In this document: positions 25,963 to 34,286 of the stretch, one piece after another
Numbering within the stretch: the first letter of the stretch is position 1
Layout: each line of letters opens with the position of its first letter
Origin: Aquimarina atlantica
GTDB lineage: Bacteria > Bacteroidota > Bacteroidia > Flavobacteriales > Flavobacteriaceae
NCBI RefSeq assembly: GCF_000626715.1
Contig: NZ_AQRA01000001.1
Coordinates: 620,001-684,000, forward strand
Direction: 5' to 3'
DNA: 64,000 nt
Translations under genes and position numbers: made by a program
Notes under the pieces: generated by a model
Seen by the model: only the letters and a program-made list of their open reading frames with translations
What the model was told of the DNA's origin: nothing
Databases searched by the model: none

Positions 25963-26037
25963 TACGAGTTTCATTTTTTGAAACCAGAGCATCATCGTAC
26001 AAATATCTCAGCATTGTAAACCCATAACAGGGCGAAC
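25963..26037. repeat. 75-bp direct repeat upstream of GIY-YIG gene, copy 1
   Basis: The stretch from tacgagtttcattttttgaa to gggcgaac matches 28569-28643 in the same orientation at 67 of 75 positions. On the minus strand it is the leader of the GIY-YIG gene and ends at a possible upstream start (atgaaactcgta). Confidence 0.8.
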
Positions 26038-26615
26038 TAAAAGTAGTAATGTATACTAGTTTTTAATAAAACGACACTTATTAATCATACTAATAAGATC
26101 ACGATTTAATAGTTAAAATATGTAAACCTGTTTGTTATTTTGTGTTATTTCAACATAAAAAAGAGGTCTAAAAAGTAAGTCCAATGTTATATTGAACCTG
26201 TCGAAATATTTTTATCTTACTGGTAATCAATATGGGTTTCGACAAGCTACCATTGACGTATTTTATAACAATTTGTTTTTCAAATATTTACATTTCTTAA
26301 ATTTCATCTAATTTCCTTCAATTTGGCTTTCTGTTCATTTTCTTTGCTTGCCCGGCAGCAAACAGAACCAAAAGAAAAGGCACTTTTTTCAAGGTATTTT
26401 TCAATTTCACTGAAAACCAGATTTATTGTGCTAAAATCTTTCCAAGGCTTCATAGATGTTGCAAACGCAAAACAAATCTTATACTGGTGAAAAAAGATTT
26501 CAAAGCTCTGCTTTGGAACGTCAGTTCATTCACTGGATAAAATTTTTATTTAATGTCTCAACCTGACAAATCAAAATATAATGACTTTTTAAACCTCTTA
26601 ACATCTAATAGTTAT
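26038..26615. other. Intergenic region, about 580 bp
   Basis: No convincing gene. At 26325-26390 there is a segment (ggctttctgttcattttctt, gcttgcccggcagcaaacag, aaccaaaagaaaaggcac) that can fold through ttttcttt/aaaagaaaa arms and, from memory, resembles a repeat seen in many flavobacterial genomes. A TTCGACAAGCTACC fragment lies near 26238. Otherwise AT-rich. Confidence 0.4.
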
Positions 26616-28265
26616 TTATTTTTTGCCTTTTACCCCGTTATTTTTAAGAATATAGAAACTATACCCAAATTGAAGTTGTGAGAAGTTATTATTTATATTA
26701 TCTAATTCATGGATGAGTTTATATCTCAGAAACAATTTTCCTGTGGTAGATATATCGACCAGTAAGTCTATATTGAAACTATTAAGCCATCTGTTTTTTG
26801 AGACTGCTTCACCTTTTTCTATAGATCGGATTGCAATATCTTCATTAAAGGTTTCAAACCAGGAAAGACGATCCGTAAATGAAAAACTTACTCTTTTTTC
26901 GGGTAAGACTTGTATCGAAGCTTCAAACGGGATCTCAAGGTTGTTATAAAATACTCCTTTTTCATCTGCTGCATCCAGCTTTACCCCCGTTCTACCATAT
27001 AAAGCCCCTGCATTAAAAAACATATTAATTTTTGAATTTTGATTCTCAAATGTCATTAAATTCAGAATACCACCAACTGCAAAATTTCTATACTGTAGTA
27101 ACGAAATCGGGGTATAAAACGTTTCGCTACCAACTGTCTGAGGTAACAAGAATTTATTATTTTCTTCAATCTTAGAATATTGAAAGAATACATCTGCATT
27201 CTGAAACACTCCTGCCCCTTCGAACAATAAAAAAGGCGGAACAATACCATAATACCAAGGCCTGTCATACCTACGTGTATTCAGGTTAAATCGTTTTTTG
27301 ACTTCTAATTGTACCAATCCATTAGGGCTTTCCTCATCAAACAACCCAATGAGGTCGGTATAGGCAACCGCTTCAAATAATTTAGAAGATTCCTCCCGAT
27401 AGAGTTTAGATTCTTTTTTACTTTTATCCAGAACAATAGTTTGAGGTACGGGACTAATATCATTGGCATTAACATCTACTTTTTTGATATAACGAATCAC
27501 ATCATCTACCTGGATAAATAGGCTCTTTTTCTCTGTTTTTTTATATTGATACTGATCTTCATGAAGTAGTTTTATAGCATTAGTATCTGAAGTGTCTCTA
27601 TATATTTTTTCATTAGAATACAAAACATAATCCGACAGCTGTTGTATATTTTTGGTAGAACTGATCCCGATGGAGTATTTGTTATTGAATGAGTAATTCT
27701 CTTCTCCTATACTACCATTTACCTGTATCTTTTCTATAAACCCGCCAAAGAATGAAATCTCGACTTCTATATTTTTTAAAGGATCATCAAGGGGAATTTT
27801 TCGTATACTCTTTACATCGGTATTATAATATACAGGAATCTCTTCATTTTTTAATTTGATTGTAGCCACTTGGGGGCGTTCTTCTTCGGTGTTGTAAAAC
27901 GTAACAATTCTTGCAAAAAGTTGTGTAATTCGATTACGAACCAAATCGGTATTCGTTACATCTTTGGGAACCAAGGGAACATCGTTATTATCCTTGGTAG
28001 AAGTAATGATTGCTTTAATAGCTTGCTTTACCCTTACTTCAAAGTTTGGATAAGTTAATGGTTTTAGTTTAAACGTTTGTGCATCTGCACAATCACAATC
28101 CAACTCTATGGTATGAAAACCATCGGCATCGATACTGGCTGATAGGATGATATGTATCTTATCACTGTCTGTAAACTGATCAATAAGATCTGTATCGACC
28201 GTATATTTTTGAGCGAAAACCGAGATAGAAAAAATCAATAAAATACTGGTAAAAAATCTTTTCAT
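26616..28265 (-). CDS. Secreted hypothetical protein, possible outer-membrane beta-barrel
   Basis: A 549-residue exported protein with a signal peptide ending ISVFAQ. I do not recognise a family. The N-terminal part has an unusual LDCDCADAQTF segment and a mixed alpha/beta stretch to about residue 200. Residues 200-330 mix beta strands and a long charged linker. The C-terminal 230 residues alternate aromatic strands and turns and end with the strand LQFGYSFYILKNNG, which is consistent with a porin-like barrel. It may be a self-contained surface protein. It is monocistronic, flanked by repeat-filled spacers. Confidence 0.72.
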   Translation of the reverse strand: MKRFFTSILLIFSISVFAQKYTVDTDLIDQFTDSDKIHIILSASIDADGFHTIELDCDCADAQTFKLKPLTYPNFEVRVKQAIKAIITSTKDNNDVPLVPKDVTNTDLVRNRITQLFARIVTFYNTEEERPQVATIKLKNEEIPVYYNTDVKSIRKIPLDDPLKNIEVEISFFGGFIEKIQVNGSIGEENYSFNNKYSIGISSTKNIQQLSDYVLYSNEKIYRDTSDTNAIKLLHEDQYQYKKTEKKSLFIQVDDVIRYIKKVDVNANDISPVPQTIVLDKSKKESKLYREESSKLFEAVAYTDLIGLFDEESPNGLVQLEVKKRFNLNTRRYDRPWYYGIVPPFLLFEGAGVFQNADVFFQYSKIEENNKFLLPQTVGSETFYTPISLLQYRNFAVGGILNLMTFENQNSKINMFFNAGALYGRTGVKLDAADEKGVFYNNLEIPFEASIQVLPEKRVSFSFTDRLSWFETFNEDIAIRSIEKGEAVSKNRWLNSFNIDLLVDISTTGKLFLRYKLIHELDNINNNFSQLQFGYSFYILKNNGVKGKK

Positions 28266-28568
28266 TTTTTAAAATTTAGATGATTAATACATTGAAGTCG
28301 TTTAAACGACTTCATTACTTCTTTTCAAGGTGGGGTATAAAAAGAAGGAATACGTTAAGAGAAGAATATTTTTGTAATAAAAGGTAAAATTGTTACATAG
28401 GATAAAATTTATTTAGGTTTATTTTGATTAAATATACACAAATATTCACAAGTACTAACAAAATTTTAAGATGATGATCCAGAAGAGAAAAAACAATCAG
28501 ATTTCGGTATATATCATACCAAAATATTGAAAATAAAAGAACGTTTTTTGTATTCGTAACTCTCCAAA

Positions 28569-28643
28569 TACGAGTTTCATTTTTTGAAACCAGAGCATCA
28601 TCATACAAAAACCTCAATATTGTAAACCAATACCAGGACGAAC
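28569..28643. repeat. 75-bp direct repeat, copy 2 (GIY-YIG leader relic)
   Basis: Near copy of 25963-26037 (8 differences). The sequence that follows on the minus strand (28568 down to 28266) does not encode a GIY-YIG domain, so this copy looks like the leader of a lost gene or a duplicated regulatory segment. Confidence 0.75.
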
Positions 28644-28703
28644 AAAATTGTAAAGCTATTTTAGGATTACTATAACATATGTAAAGTTATTTTAGGACGA
28701 TAG

Positions 28704-28968
28704 GGTACTTACGAAGTACCCACCCCCCACTGTAGAAGTACCCACCCCCTGTGCAAACATAGGTGTGTCCTGTATAAAACAGAAGCAGCACTTCTGTTGA
28801 ACACAAGTGCTGCCTCTGTTTGAAGTACCCCCCACTGGCAATCGAAGTACCCCTAACCAGGGTTACCGGCAGTGACACCCACTACCACAAGTACCCCCTA
28901 TAGCCTATATACCCTTAACCTACCCACTACTATAAGTACCTACCCCCACTTAGATAAGTGGGGTTTGG
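28704..28968. repeat. C-rich repeat array with about 22-bp periodicity, internal hairpin and terminator
   Basis: The word aagtac recurs at 28714, 28736, 28823, 28845, 28889 and 28934, spaced 22, 87, 22, 44 and 45 bases, close to multiples of 22, and usually followed by ccc(a/c)ccc runs. Inside lies a 17-bp hairpin (aaacagaagcagcactt at 28777 with aagtgctgcctctgttt at 28805). The array ends in a hairpin ccccactt/aagtgggg (28944-28963) followed by TTTGG. The strand bias (C-rich plus, G-rich minus) is striking for this AT-rich genome. A 63-codon frame through it is not a gene. Confidence 0.6.
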
Positions 28969-29009
28969 CTTATTTTGTATGGTATTGGATTGTTTTTTAA
29001 CAGTTTTTG

Positions 29010-29276
29010 TTAATAATAACTTTCATCACTTTTAGATCGGTATACATCTTTTGTCCATTCGTGATTACATTTCCTGCAGCTATAATAATTACGAAAAAGA
29101 CGTTGTTTTGGATTCGCAAAATCTTCACCCAAATAGTCTTCTTTTGTTCTCGATATATTAAAATAGTCTGCTTTACATTTTGGGCATCTATTTGATCTAT
29201 ATCCTTGCACCAAAGCATAAATTATGATAGATAACATAATTATGCATATCAAAAAGTTACCCCAATTTTCTTCCAT
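29010..29276 (-). CDS. Small membrane protein with zinc-ribbon motif
   Basis: An 88-residue protein with one N-terminal transmembrane segment (FLICIIMLSIIIYALV, about residues 8-24), then a zinc-ribbon pair: C32-P-K-C35 (NRCPKCKADYFNI) and C67-R-K-C70 (YSCRKCNHEWT). The arrangement of two CxxC knuckles about 30 residues apart is typical of DUF-type zinc ribbons. It is translated toward the C-rich array. Function unknown; it is followed upstream by two other unknown genes on the same strand. Confidence 0.7.
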   Translation of the reverse strand: MEENWGNFLICIIMLSIIIYALVQGYRSNRCPKCKADYFNISRTKEDYLGEDFANPKQRLFRNYYSCRKCNHEWTKDVYRSKSDESYY

Positions 29277-29343
29277 ATTATATAGCGAACATTATTTACA
29301 AATAATGCAATGAAGTGTTACTGATTAAGTACTATTAATTTAA

Positions 29344-29898
29344 TCATTCAAGCTCTCGATTAAAAATAATTTTAGATCCTTCTATAGTGTAAGCTATCTT
29401 TAGATCTTCTAGAAAAAGTTTTATTTTTTCCTGTACCTGCACATGATCAGATATAAAAACAAAAGTTTCTCTGGGTTTTCTCCAGTTGACATGATCCAAT
29501 TCATATTTGTATTCTCCAAATTCCTGATTCATCTTGAATATCATATTAACTATATCATGTTCATTTACAAACTTTCTCCTTAGAATACCTTCTTTTATTT
29601 CTGTTACAGACAACCAGCCATCATCATCATTCTCTTCTTCTCTAAATTCATCATAATAATCCCCATACACAAGATCTCCACTTCCCAAATTTTTGTACTC
29701 TTTACTTTCTTTAATAAATACCACTGGACCCGGACCTACTAACATTCCTCTTTCATCATCATGCTCATAATCCACATGTTTCCAAAAACCAAAAACATAT
29801 TTACTGGTTTCTTCTATAGCATGTAATGTATAATTTGATCCAAGAGTATCTATGATCATTTCCCGAAATTTCTCTTTGTGTGTTTCTTGCATTAACAA
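29344..29898 (-). CDS. Hypothetical protein, N-terminus resembles Imm35/YrhB
   Basis: A 184-residue soluble protein; the third codon (MQETHKEKF) is an equally good start. Residues 20-80 (TSKYVFGFWKHVDYEHDD, then MLVGPGPVVFIKESKEYKNLG) follow the pattern of the YrhB/Imm35 fold: aromatic strand, G-x-GP, hydrophobic strand, acidic turn, then Leu-Gly. YrhB is a heat-shock protein and Imm35 members act as toxin immunity proteins, so this could be an immunity-like protein, but that is inference from a pattern. The C-terminal half is unrecognised. No adjacent toxin was seen. Confidence 0.6.
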   Translation of the reverse strand: MLMQETHKEKFREMIIDTLGSNYTLHAIEETSKYVFGFWKHVDYEHDDERGMLVGPGPVVFIKESKEYKNLGSGDLVYGDYYDEFREEENDDDGWLSVTEIKEGILRRKFVNEHDIVNMIFKMNQEFGEYKYELDHVNWRKPRETFVFISDHVQVQEKIKLFLEDLKIAYTIEGSKIIFNRELE

Positions 29899-29988
29899 AT
29901 ATTTACTTCTTTATCTTCTTTGGTTGCAGCACATCTAATTTCTGCACAACTCTTGATATTTTTATGAACATGAAAGTACGATATACGA

Positions 29989-30783
29989 TTATTCTTCTCC
30001 ATATATATATTTACGAACAATAGTTTGACTAACAGGTTTTAATGTTTTGCCATTAGTTGGATGCGTACCTGGCATTGTAAAAAATTCAATTCCTACCGTC
30101 TTATCATACCAAAATAGAGCTTTTCCATCTTTAAAAAACGTCATTGTGGTATCTGGTTTAATTTTTCTAAAATTCTCTAACAGATTACGATTTAATGCAA
30201 TATCAGGAGAGTTAGTTTTTCCACATTCTACTACTACATAATGGTCTTCTGACCAGATCATACAATCTTTTCGTTGCCGATCAATTACAAAATATAGAAT
30301 AACAGCAAACGAAGAAATAAAACTAACGGTAATTACAATTTTTTTCCAAGGATTTTTAGGTTCTGGCGGAAAATCATCTCCTCCCCTTCCTTTTGGAGGA
30401 TTATCTATAATTAGACCTTTATTGTTTATAAACTTTGAATATGGTCTTGGATTAAAGTTTAGCAACCAAGCAGAAAATTCTACAACTTCCTCCCTTGGTT
30501 CTTTAGTTATTTGGTTAAGAAACTGTTTTACAGGAATAAGTTTATCTGCATCAACAGAATCTAAAAACTTCAAAAAATCTCTATTAATAGGAATTTTGAA
30601 ATAGGATGATAAAGTATGAATATCTTGTTTACTATTTTGAGTTTCTAAAATAATTTTACTGGCGCTCTTAATTTTCCCAGGAGTGATGTTATTACAAAAT
30701 CTATTTAATTGGTGATTAGAATCATTTTTGATAGAACTATAATGTTCCAATATTTTCCTTTTGTAATCTTCAAACGTCATCAC
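29989..30783 (-). CDS. Hypothetical single-pass membrane protein
   Basis: A 264-residue protein I do not recognise. Residues 1-115 are helical and charged. A Gly/Pro-rich linker (NPPKGRGGDDFPPEPKNPWK) precedes a transmembrane helix (IVITVSFISSFAVILYFVI, about residues 148-166), and the C-terminal domain (about 167-264) carries WSEDHYVVVECGKTNSP and two later Phe/Trp strands, probably in the periplasm. The layout (cytoplasmic helical domain, linker, one helix, exported domain) resembles FecR-like anti-sigma or signalling proteins without clear homology. Confidence 0.65.
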   Translation of the reverse strand: MMTFEDYKRKILEHYSSIKNDSNHQLNRFCNNITPGKIKSASKIILETQNSKQDIHTLSSYFKIPINRDFLKFLDSVDADKLIPVKQFLNQITKEPREEVVEFSAWLLNFNPRPYSKFINNKGLIIDNPPKGRGGDDFPPEPKNPWKKIVITVSFISSFAVILYFVIDRQRKDCMIWSEDHYVVVECGKTNSPDIALNRNLLENFRKIKPDTTMTFFKDGKALFWYDKTVGIEFFTMPGTHPTNGKTLKPVSQTIVRKYIYGEE

Positions 30784-31147
30784 AATCAGTTTTTTATTAA
30801 AATTTAGAAACGAATTTATCCTAATAATTCGAATTCATCCGAATGATCCGAATTACTTATTATCAGAGGGGTAAAACAGCTATACCTTTACAAAAGTTTT
30901 GAAAACGTATTGATTTAGCTATCAAGACAAATGTATACAAACTAATTCAAAACCGGAAATATAAGACGGGATCTGCGTATTGATCCAGGAAGTACAATTC
31001 ACTTTTTCTGTCGGCCTATTTCCACTCTACTTCCTAAAAACCGAAGAAGCGCTTCTTCTCATTTAACGTGTTGCCGAATGGCTGTTAATCCTCTGGTTTT
31101 AAACCCGGACAGCAACACTATTGTTGAATTTTTAAAAACAAAAAAAG
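30784..31147. other. Intergenic region with structured leader, 364 bp
   Basis: Upstream of the small lipoprotein gene. It holds several inverted pairs: aggaagta (30987-30994) with tacttcct (31028-31035); a perfect palindrome gaagaagcgcttcttc (31043-31058); and gttgc (near 31069) which can pair with gcaac inside ggacagcaac (near 31112), alternatively gctgt with acagc. This may be a folded 5' leader or a small RNA; I assign no family. Confidence 0.45.
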
Positions 31148-31303
31148 ATGAGAAGATCATTTTTAATAATAGCAATAGTAATGTTTAGTTTATCTATATT
31201 TTCATGTACCACCTCTGATATCGCCGACGAAATCGGCATTGAAGAAATCGCTACCGAAGGGGAAGAAGGAGAAATACCACCTGATGATGATGAAAATGAG
31301 TAG
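31148..31303 (+). CDS. Small acidic lipoprotein
   Basis: A 51-residue lipoprotein precursor: MRRSFLIIAIVMFSL, lipobox SIFSC with C20, then a mature peptide of 32 residues that is very acidic (ADEIGIEEIATEGEEGEIPPDDDENE). It is preceded by a folded leader region and followed after 42 bases by the TPR histidine kinase on the same strand, so it is probably co-transcribed. A short acidic lipoprotein beside a sensor kinase might be its ligand or cofactor; this is inference. Confidence 0.75.
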   Translation: MRRSFLIIAIVMFSLSIFSCTTSDIADEIGIEEIATEGEEGEIPPDDDENE

Positions 31304-31345
31304 AGAAAAGAGATAATTTCTTGACTCTTTTATTATTTTAGAGGA

Positions 31346-33157
31346 ATGAAACAAGTTATTGTTACATTCCTCTTTTTTCTAATTTTTTTGTGTTCTCATG
31401 CCCAAAAAACAGATCGTTCTGATCTTGATAAACTTTCTAAAAAAATAAGTCAATTTGGAAAGCTTAAAATTATAGATAGTGCATTGTTCTATTCAAATGA
31501 ATTACTCTCAAAATCTAAAGCCATACAAGACACCTCTTATGAATTAAAAGCATATAATGATCTGGCAAAATATTATAAGTTAATTAATTCCCAGTTTCAA
31601 TCTGTAAAATACTATACAAAGGCCAAAGAACTATATCTAATAATTGGAGATACAAACACCGCAATAAAGAAACTACGACGAATAGCTATAGCCCAAAACA
31701 GCCTGGGAGATTATAACTCTAGCGAAAACATGGCTATCGAAGGTTTAAAATTAACAATAGGGCTTCCCGATTCATTGGCATTAAAACAGAAATTAGGTTT
31801 GTATAATAGTTTAGGGATAGCAACAAAAAGATTGAAAAATTATGATGATGCCATAATATGGTATAATAGAGCTTTAAAAATTTCCATTGACTCATTAAAG
31901 GTAATTACTTTAAAAAATAATATTGCAGTAATAAATATTCAACAAAAAAAATTTCAACTAGTTATTGATAGCCTCTCTAAGTTGGTAAAACTTCCTATAC
32001 TAGAAAAGGATATAAAAGTAAAACTTAGAGTAATGGATAATTTAGGTTTTGCTAAATCAAAATTAAATTATCCGGAAGCAGAAAAAGAGCTTTTACAAGT
32101 CTTAAGAATAAGACAGAAAATAAAAGATATATCGGGACAGTTTTCTAGTACGATTCATTTAGTAAAACATTATCAAGATAACAAACAGAATAGAACTGCT
32201 ATATACTATGCAAAGAATGCTTACGAAATTGCAACTAAAATGGGATGGGCAACATCTAAAGTGGAAGCACTCTCTTATCTAATTGATCTCAAGAAAAACC
32301 CAAAAAACGAAGCAATTGAATATAAAAACTTAACAGATAGTATCACTACTGCGAGACAACAAGCCAAAAATCAATTTGCTAAAATCAAGTATGAAACCGA
32401 TCAATACCGAGAAGAAAATCTAAAAATAAAAGAACAGAATGCTCAACAGCAAGTAGTACTTCAAAAACAAAAAAATCAAAGAATAGTCTTAATATCATTA
32501 ATATCACTGCTAAGCATAGGAATAGGGTTTGTCTTTTATTATTGGAAACAACGTAATAAAATAGAGCGAATACAAGAACGCCACACCACCGAAAAAAGAA
32601 TCTCTAAAAAACTACATGACGAAGTAGGAAATGATATCTTTTATCTCGCTACACAATTACAACAAGATCCCGGTTTTACGACCGATCCCGATAAACTAAA
32701 AATATTGAAAGGATTTGATAGTGTATATCATAAAGTAAGAGATATTTCGAGAGACCATACCGTAGAAACAGGAGAAGAATACGGTGATGAGGTATTATCC
32801 TTATTAAACTCTTACGGCAGTCAAACCACAAAAGTGGTTACCAATACTCTGGATGCTGATTTCTGGTCTTCTGTATCTGCCTATAAAAAAGGAGAACTAT
32901 ATTGGGTACTTAAGGAGTTACTGACCAATATGAAGAAGCATAGTAAAGCTAGTTTTGTGTCTGTACAATTTCTAAAAGAAAAACAGCGACTTATTGTTAC
33001 CTATGTAGATAATGGTATCGGGATTACCGATAAACACCTTATTTCTAAAAATGGACTTCGTAATGTGGAAAACCGCATGAAAGACATCAAAGGAACTATT
33101 ATTTTTGAATCTGAACCTAAGCAAGGTTTTAAAGCAAAAATTGTTTTTACCTCTTAA
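31346..33157 (+). CDS. TPR-containing sensor histidine kinase
   Basis: A 603-residue exported sensor kinase: signal peptide (to about residue 20, CSHAQ), a periplasmic tetratricopeptide-repeat domain (about 25-320, with repeats such as YYTKAKELYLIIGDTNTAIK and NSLGIATKRLKNYDDAIIWYNRAL), a helical linker, a transmembrane helix (about 375-397), then the HisKA_3-like box KKLHDEVGNDIFYLATQL (NarL-family kinase) and an HATPase with ELLTNMKKHSKAS and YVDNGIGI. This architecture is common in Bacteroidetes. Its response regulator follows 11 bases downstream. It likely senses protein interactions through the TPR domain. Confidence 0.88.
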   Translation: MKQVIVTFLFFLIFLCSHAQKTDRSDLDKLSKKISQFGKLKIIDSALFYSNELLSKSKAIQDTSYELKAYNDLAKYYKLINSQFQSVKYYTKAKELYLIIGDTNTAIKKLRRIAIAQNSLGDYNSSENMAIEGLKLTIGLPDSLALKQKLGLYNSLGIATKRLKNYDDAIIWYNRALKISIDSLKVITLKNNIAVINIQQKKFQLVIDSLSKLVKLPILEKDIKVKLRVMDNLGFAKSKLNYPEAEKELLQVLRIRQKIKDISGQFSSTIHLVKHYQDNKQNRTAIYYAKNAYEIATKMGWATSKVEALSYLIDLKKNPKNEAIEYKNLTDSITTARQQAKNQFAKIKYETDQYREENLKIKEQNAQQQVVLQKQKNQRIVLISLISLLSIGIGFVFYYWKQRNKIERIQERHTTEKRISKKLHDEVGNDIFYLATQLQQDPGFTTDPDKLKILKGFDSVYHKVRDISRDHTVETGEEYGDEVLSLLNSYGSQTTKVVTNTLDADFWSSVSAYKKGELYWVLKELLTNMKKHSKASFVSVQFLKEKQRLIVTYVDNGIGITDKHLISKNGLRNVENRMKDIKGTIIFESEPKQGFKAKIVFTS

Positions 33158-33168
33158 TCAATCAAGGT

Positions 33169-33837
33169 ATGTTTACAAAAATTATTATTGCCGAGGATAT
33201 CGATAATGAAAACCTGGGAATTGTTTCTTCGGTCCATGCATTTACTAATGCACAGGTAGATACGGCCCAGTTTTGTGATAAAACAAGACTCAAGATCGAA
33301 AGAGCATTACAAGAAGATGTTCCTTATCAACTCCTAATTAGTGATCTTTCTTTTACCCTGGATTATAAAGAGCATACTATCACATCGGGGAAACAACTTA
33401 TTGAAGAAGTCAAAAAAATACAACCTGATATTAAAATCATCGTCTTTTCGGGTGAAGATAAACCGACTATTATGAAATCTCTTTTCGAAAACTACAAAAT
33501 TAATGGGTATGTCTGCAAAGGGTTATATGGATTATCAGAGTTAAATAAAGCCATACAAGCTGTATATGATCATAAGACATTCACTTGCCCGGTTTCTAAA
33601 AGTGCCTTACATCAAAAGAATGTTTTACAATTGGATGCTTACGAAATACAACTGCTAACCTTACTGGTACAAGGATATAAACAAGAAGAAATTAGTCAAT
33701 ACCTGATACAAAACAATATTTCGCCGAATAGCAGACGTTCTGTAGAAGACAGAATACGTAAACTACGAGAAGATTTTAATGCCAAAACCAATGTACAATT
33801 AATCTATATGGTAAATCAATTAGGGTTGATTTCATAA
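33169..33837 (+). CDS. Response regulator with C-terminal HTH
   Basis: A 222-residue response regulator. The receiver has an acidic patch E9-D10, phosphoacceptor D59 in LLISDLSF, a KIIVFSGED strand and VCKG near residue 125 as the Lys motif. The C-terminal part (about 150-222) is a LuxR/NarL-like or sigma-4-like HTH: LQLDAYEIQLLTLLVQGYKQEEISQYL then SRRSVEDRIRKL. The motif order is degenerate from standard NarL. It is the partner of the kinase at 31346 (11 bases between). The transcript ends at a strong hairpin at 33865. Confidence 0.85.
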   Translation: MFTKIIIAEDIDNENLGIVSSVHAFTNAQVDTAQFCDKTRLKIERALQEDVPYQLLISDLSFTLDYKEHTITSGKQLIEEVKKIQPDIKIIVFSGEDKPTIMKSLFENYKINGYVCKGLYGLSELNKAIQAVYDHKTFTCPVSKSALHQKNVLQLDAYEIQLLTLLVQGYKQEEISQYLIQNNISPNSRRSVEDRIRKLREDFNAKTNVQLIYMVNQLGLIS

Positions 33838-33864
33838 ACGAATATTATAAAAGCATATATTTTT

Positions 33865-33897
33865 ATCCCTTGTGGTTTTCCACGAGGGATTCTTTTT
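33865..33897 (+). terminator. Intrinsic terminator after the TPR kinase/regulator genes
   Basis: Ten-base-pair stem of atcccttgtg (33865-33874) with cacgagggat (33881-33890), loop gttttc, then tcttttt. Its 19-base core atcccttgtggttttccac is repeated in inverse orientation at 34214-34232. Confidence 0.85.
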
Positions 33898-33943
33898 GGG
33901 TCAAAGTAAGTTTGCTGTAGTATTAATTTAAAAACTTTTAAAA

Positions 33944-34114
33944 ATGGCAAAAAAACCAATTGGAACAACAGCAAGGACTGGGGAAACATGTCCTGAATCA
34001 GGTATTTGGAAAGTAGTAAGTACTCCTTCAACCACTGCGCCAATAGCTAAGGGAAATAGAATGCCTCCATATGATGGAAAAGCAGTTACTTGGAAATTAA
34101 CCCAGTATGCATAA
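33944..34114 (+). CDS. Small protein of 56 residues, YjzC-like pattern
   Basis: A 56-residue protein (MAKKPIGTTARTGETCPESG then IWKVVSTPS, KGNRMPPYDGKAVTWKLTQY). The pattern of G-E-x-C-P-x-S-G-x-W followed by a GxxxPP turn and a W-x-L strand resembles small zinc- or Cys-containing single-strand domains of the YjzC/YxxC-like kind; the Cys is single. It is flanked by the hairpin terminator at 33865 and by hairpins at 34154 and 34214, so it forms a self-contained cassette. Such small proteins are often found beside toxins; no toxin is adjacent. Confidence 0.65.
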   Translation: MAKKPIGTTARTGETCPESGIWKVVSTPSTTAPIAKGNRMPPYDGKAVTWKLTQYA

Positions 34115-34153
34115 TCATACAAAAAGTGTTGGGAGAACAAGCTTTTTATATGC

Positions 34154-34190
34154 AGTCCTCACAGGTTTTTAAAACCTGTGGGGACTTTTC
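34154..34190 (+). terminator. Terminator hairpin, CTCACAGGTTT type
   Basis: Stem of agtcctcacaggtttt (34154-34169) with aaaacctgtggggact (34171-34186), complementary at 15 of 16 positions (one G-U), followed by tttcattt. It terminates the 56-residue gene and shares its core with the hairpin at 19227. Confidence 0.8.
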
Positions 34191-34213
34191 ATTTCTGGTA
34201 AGTTTTAGGCTCT

Positions 34214-34232
34214 GTGGAAAACCACAAGGGAT
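34214..34232. repeat. Inverse copy of the 33865 terminator core
   Basis: gtggaaaaccacaagggat is the exact reverse complement of 33865-33883. Together the two sites bracket the 56-residue gene as a perfect 19-bp inverted repeat 330 bp apart. Confidence 0.8.
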
Positions 34233-34286
34233 TGGTTTTCAAGGTTGGTAAGTTTGAAGTGTATTAATCATAAAATTTAGAAAATT

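Noticed and set aside
28393..28617. 74-codon open frame as a second GIY-YIG gene after the duplicated leader
   Set aside because: The translation has no GIY-YIG residues; only the leader is duplicated.
28687..28878. 63-codon open frame across the C-rich array
   Set aside because: The translated Gly/Tyr-rich sequence reflects the periodic C-rich repeat, with no start context or family features.
28704..28968. Possible CRISPR array
   Set aside because: The repeated word is only about 10 bases, spacings are 22 to 87, and there are no equal-length spacers and no cas genes.
29007..29195. Plus-strand open frame opposite the zinc-ribbon gene
   Set aside because: It is antisense to 29010-29276 and has no recognisable features.
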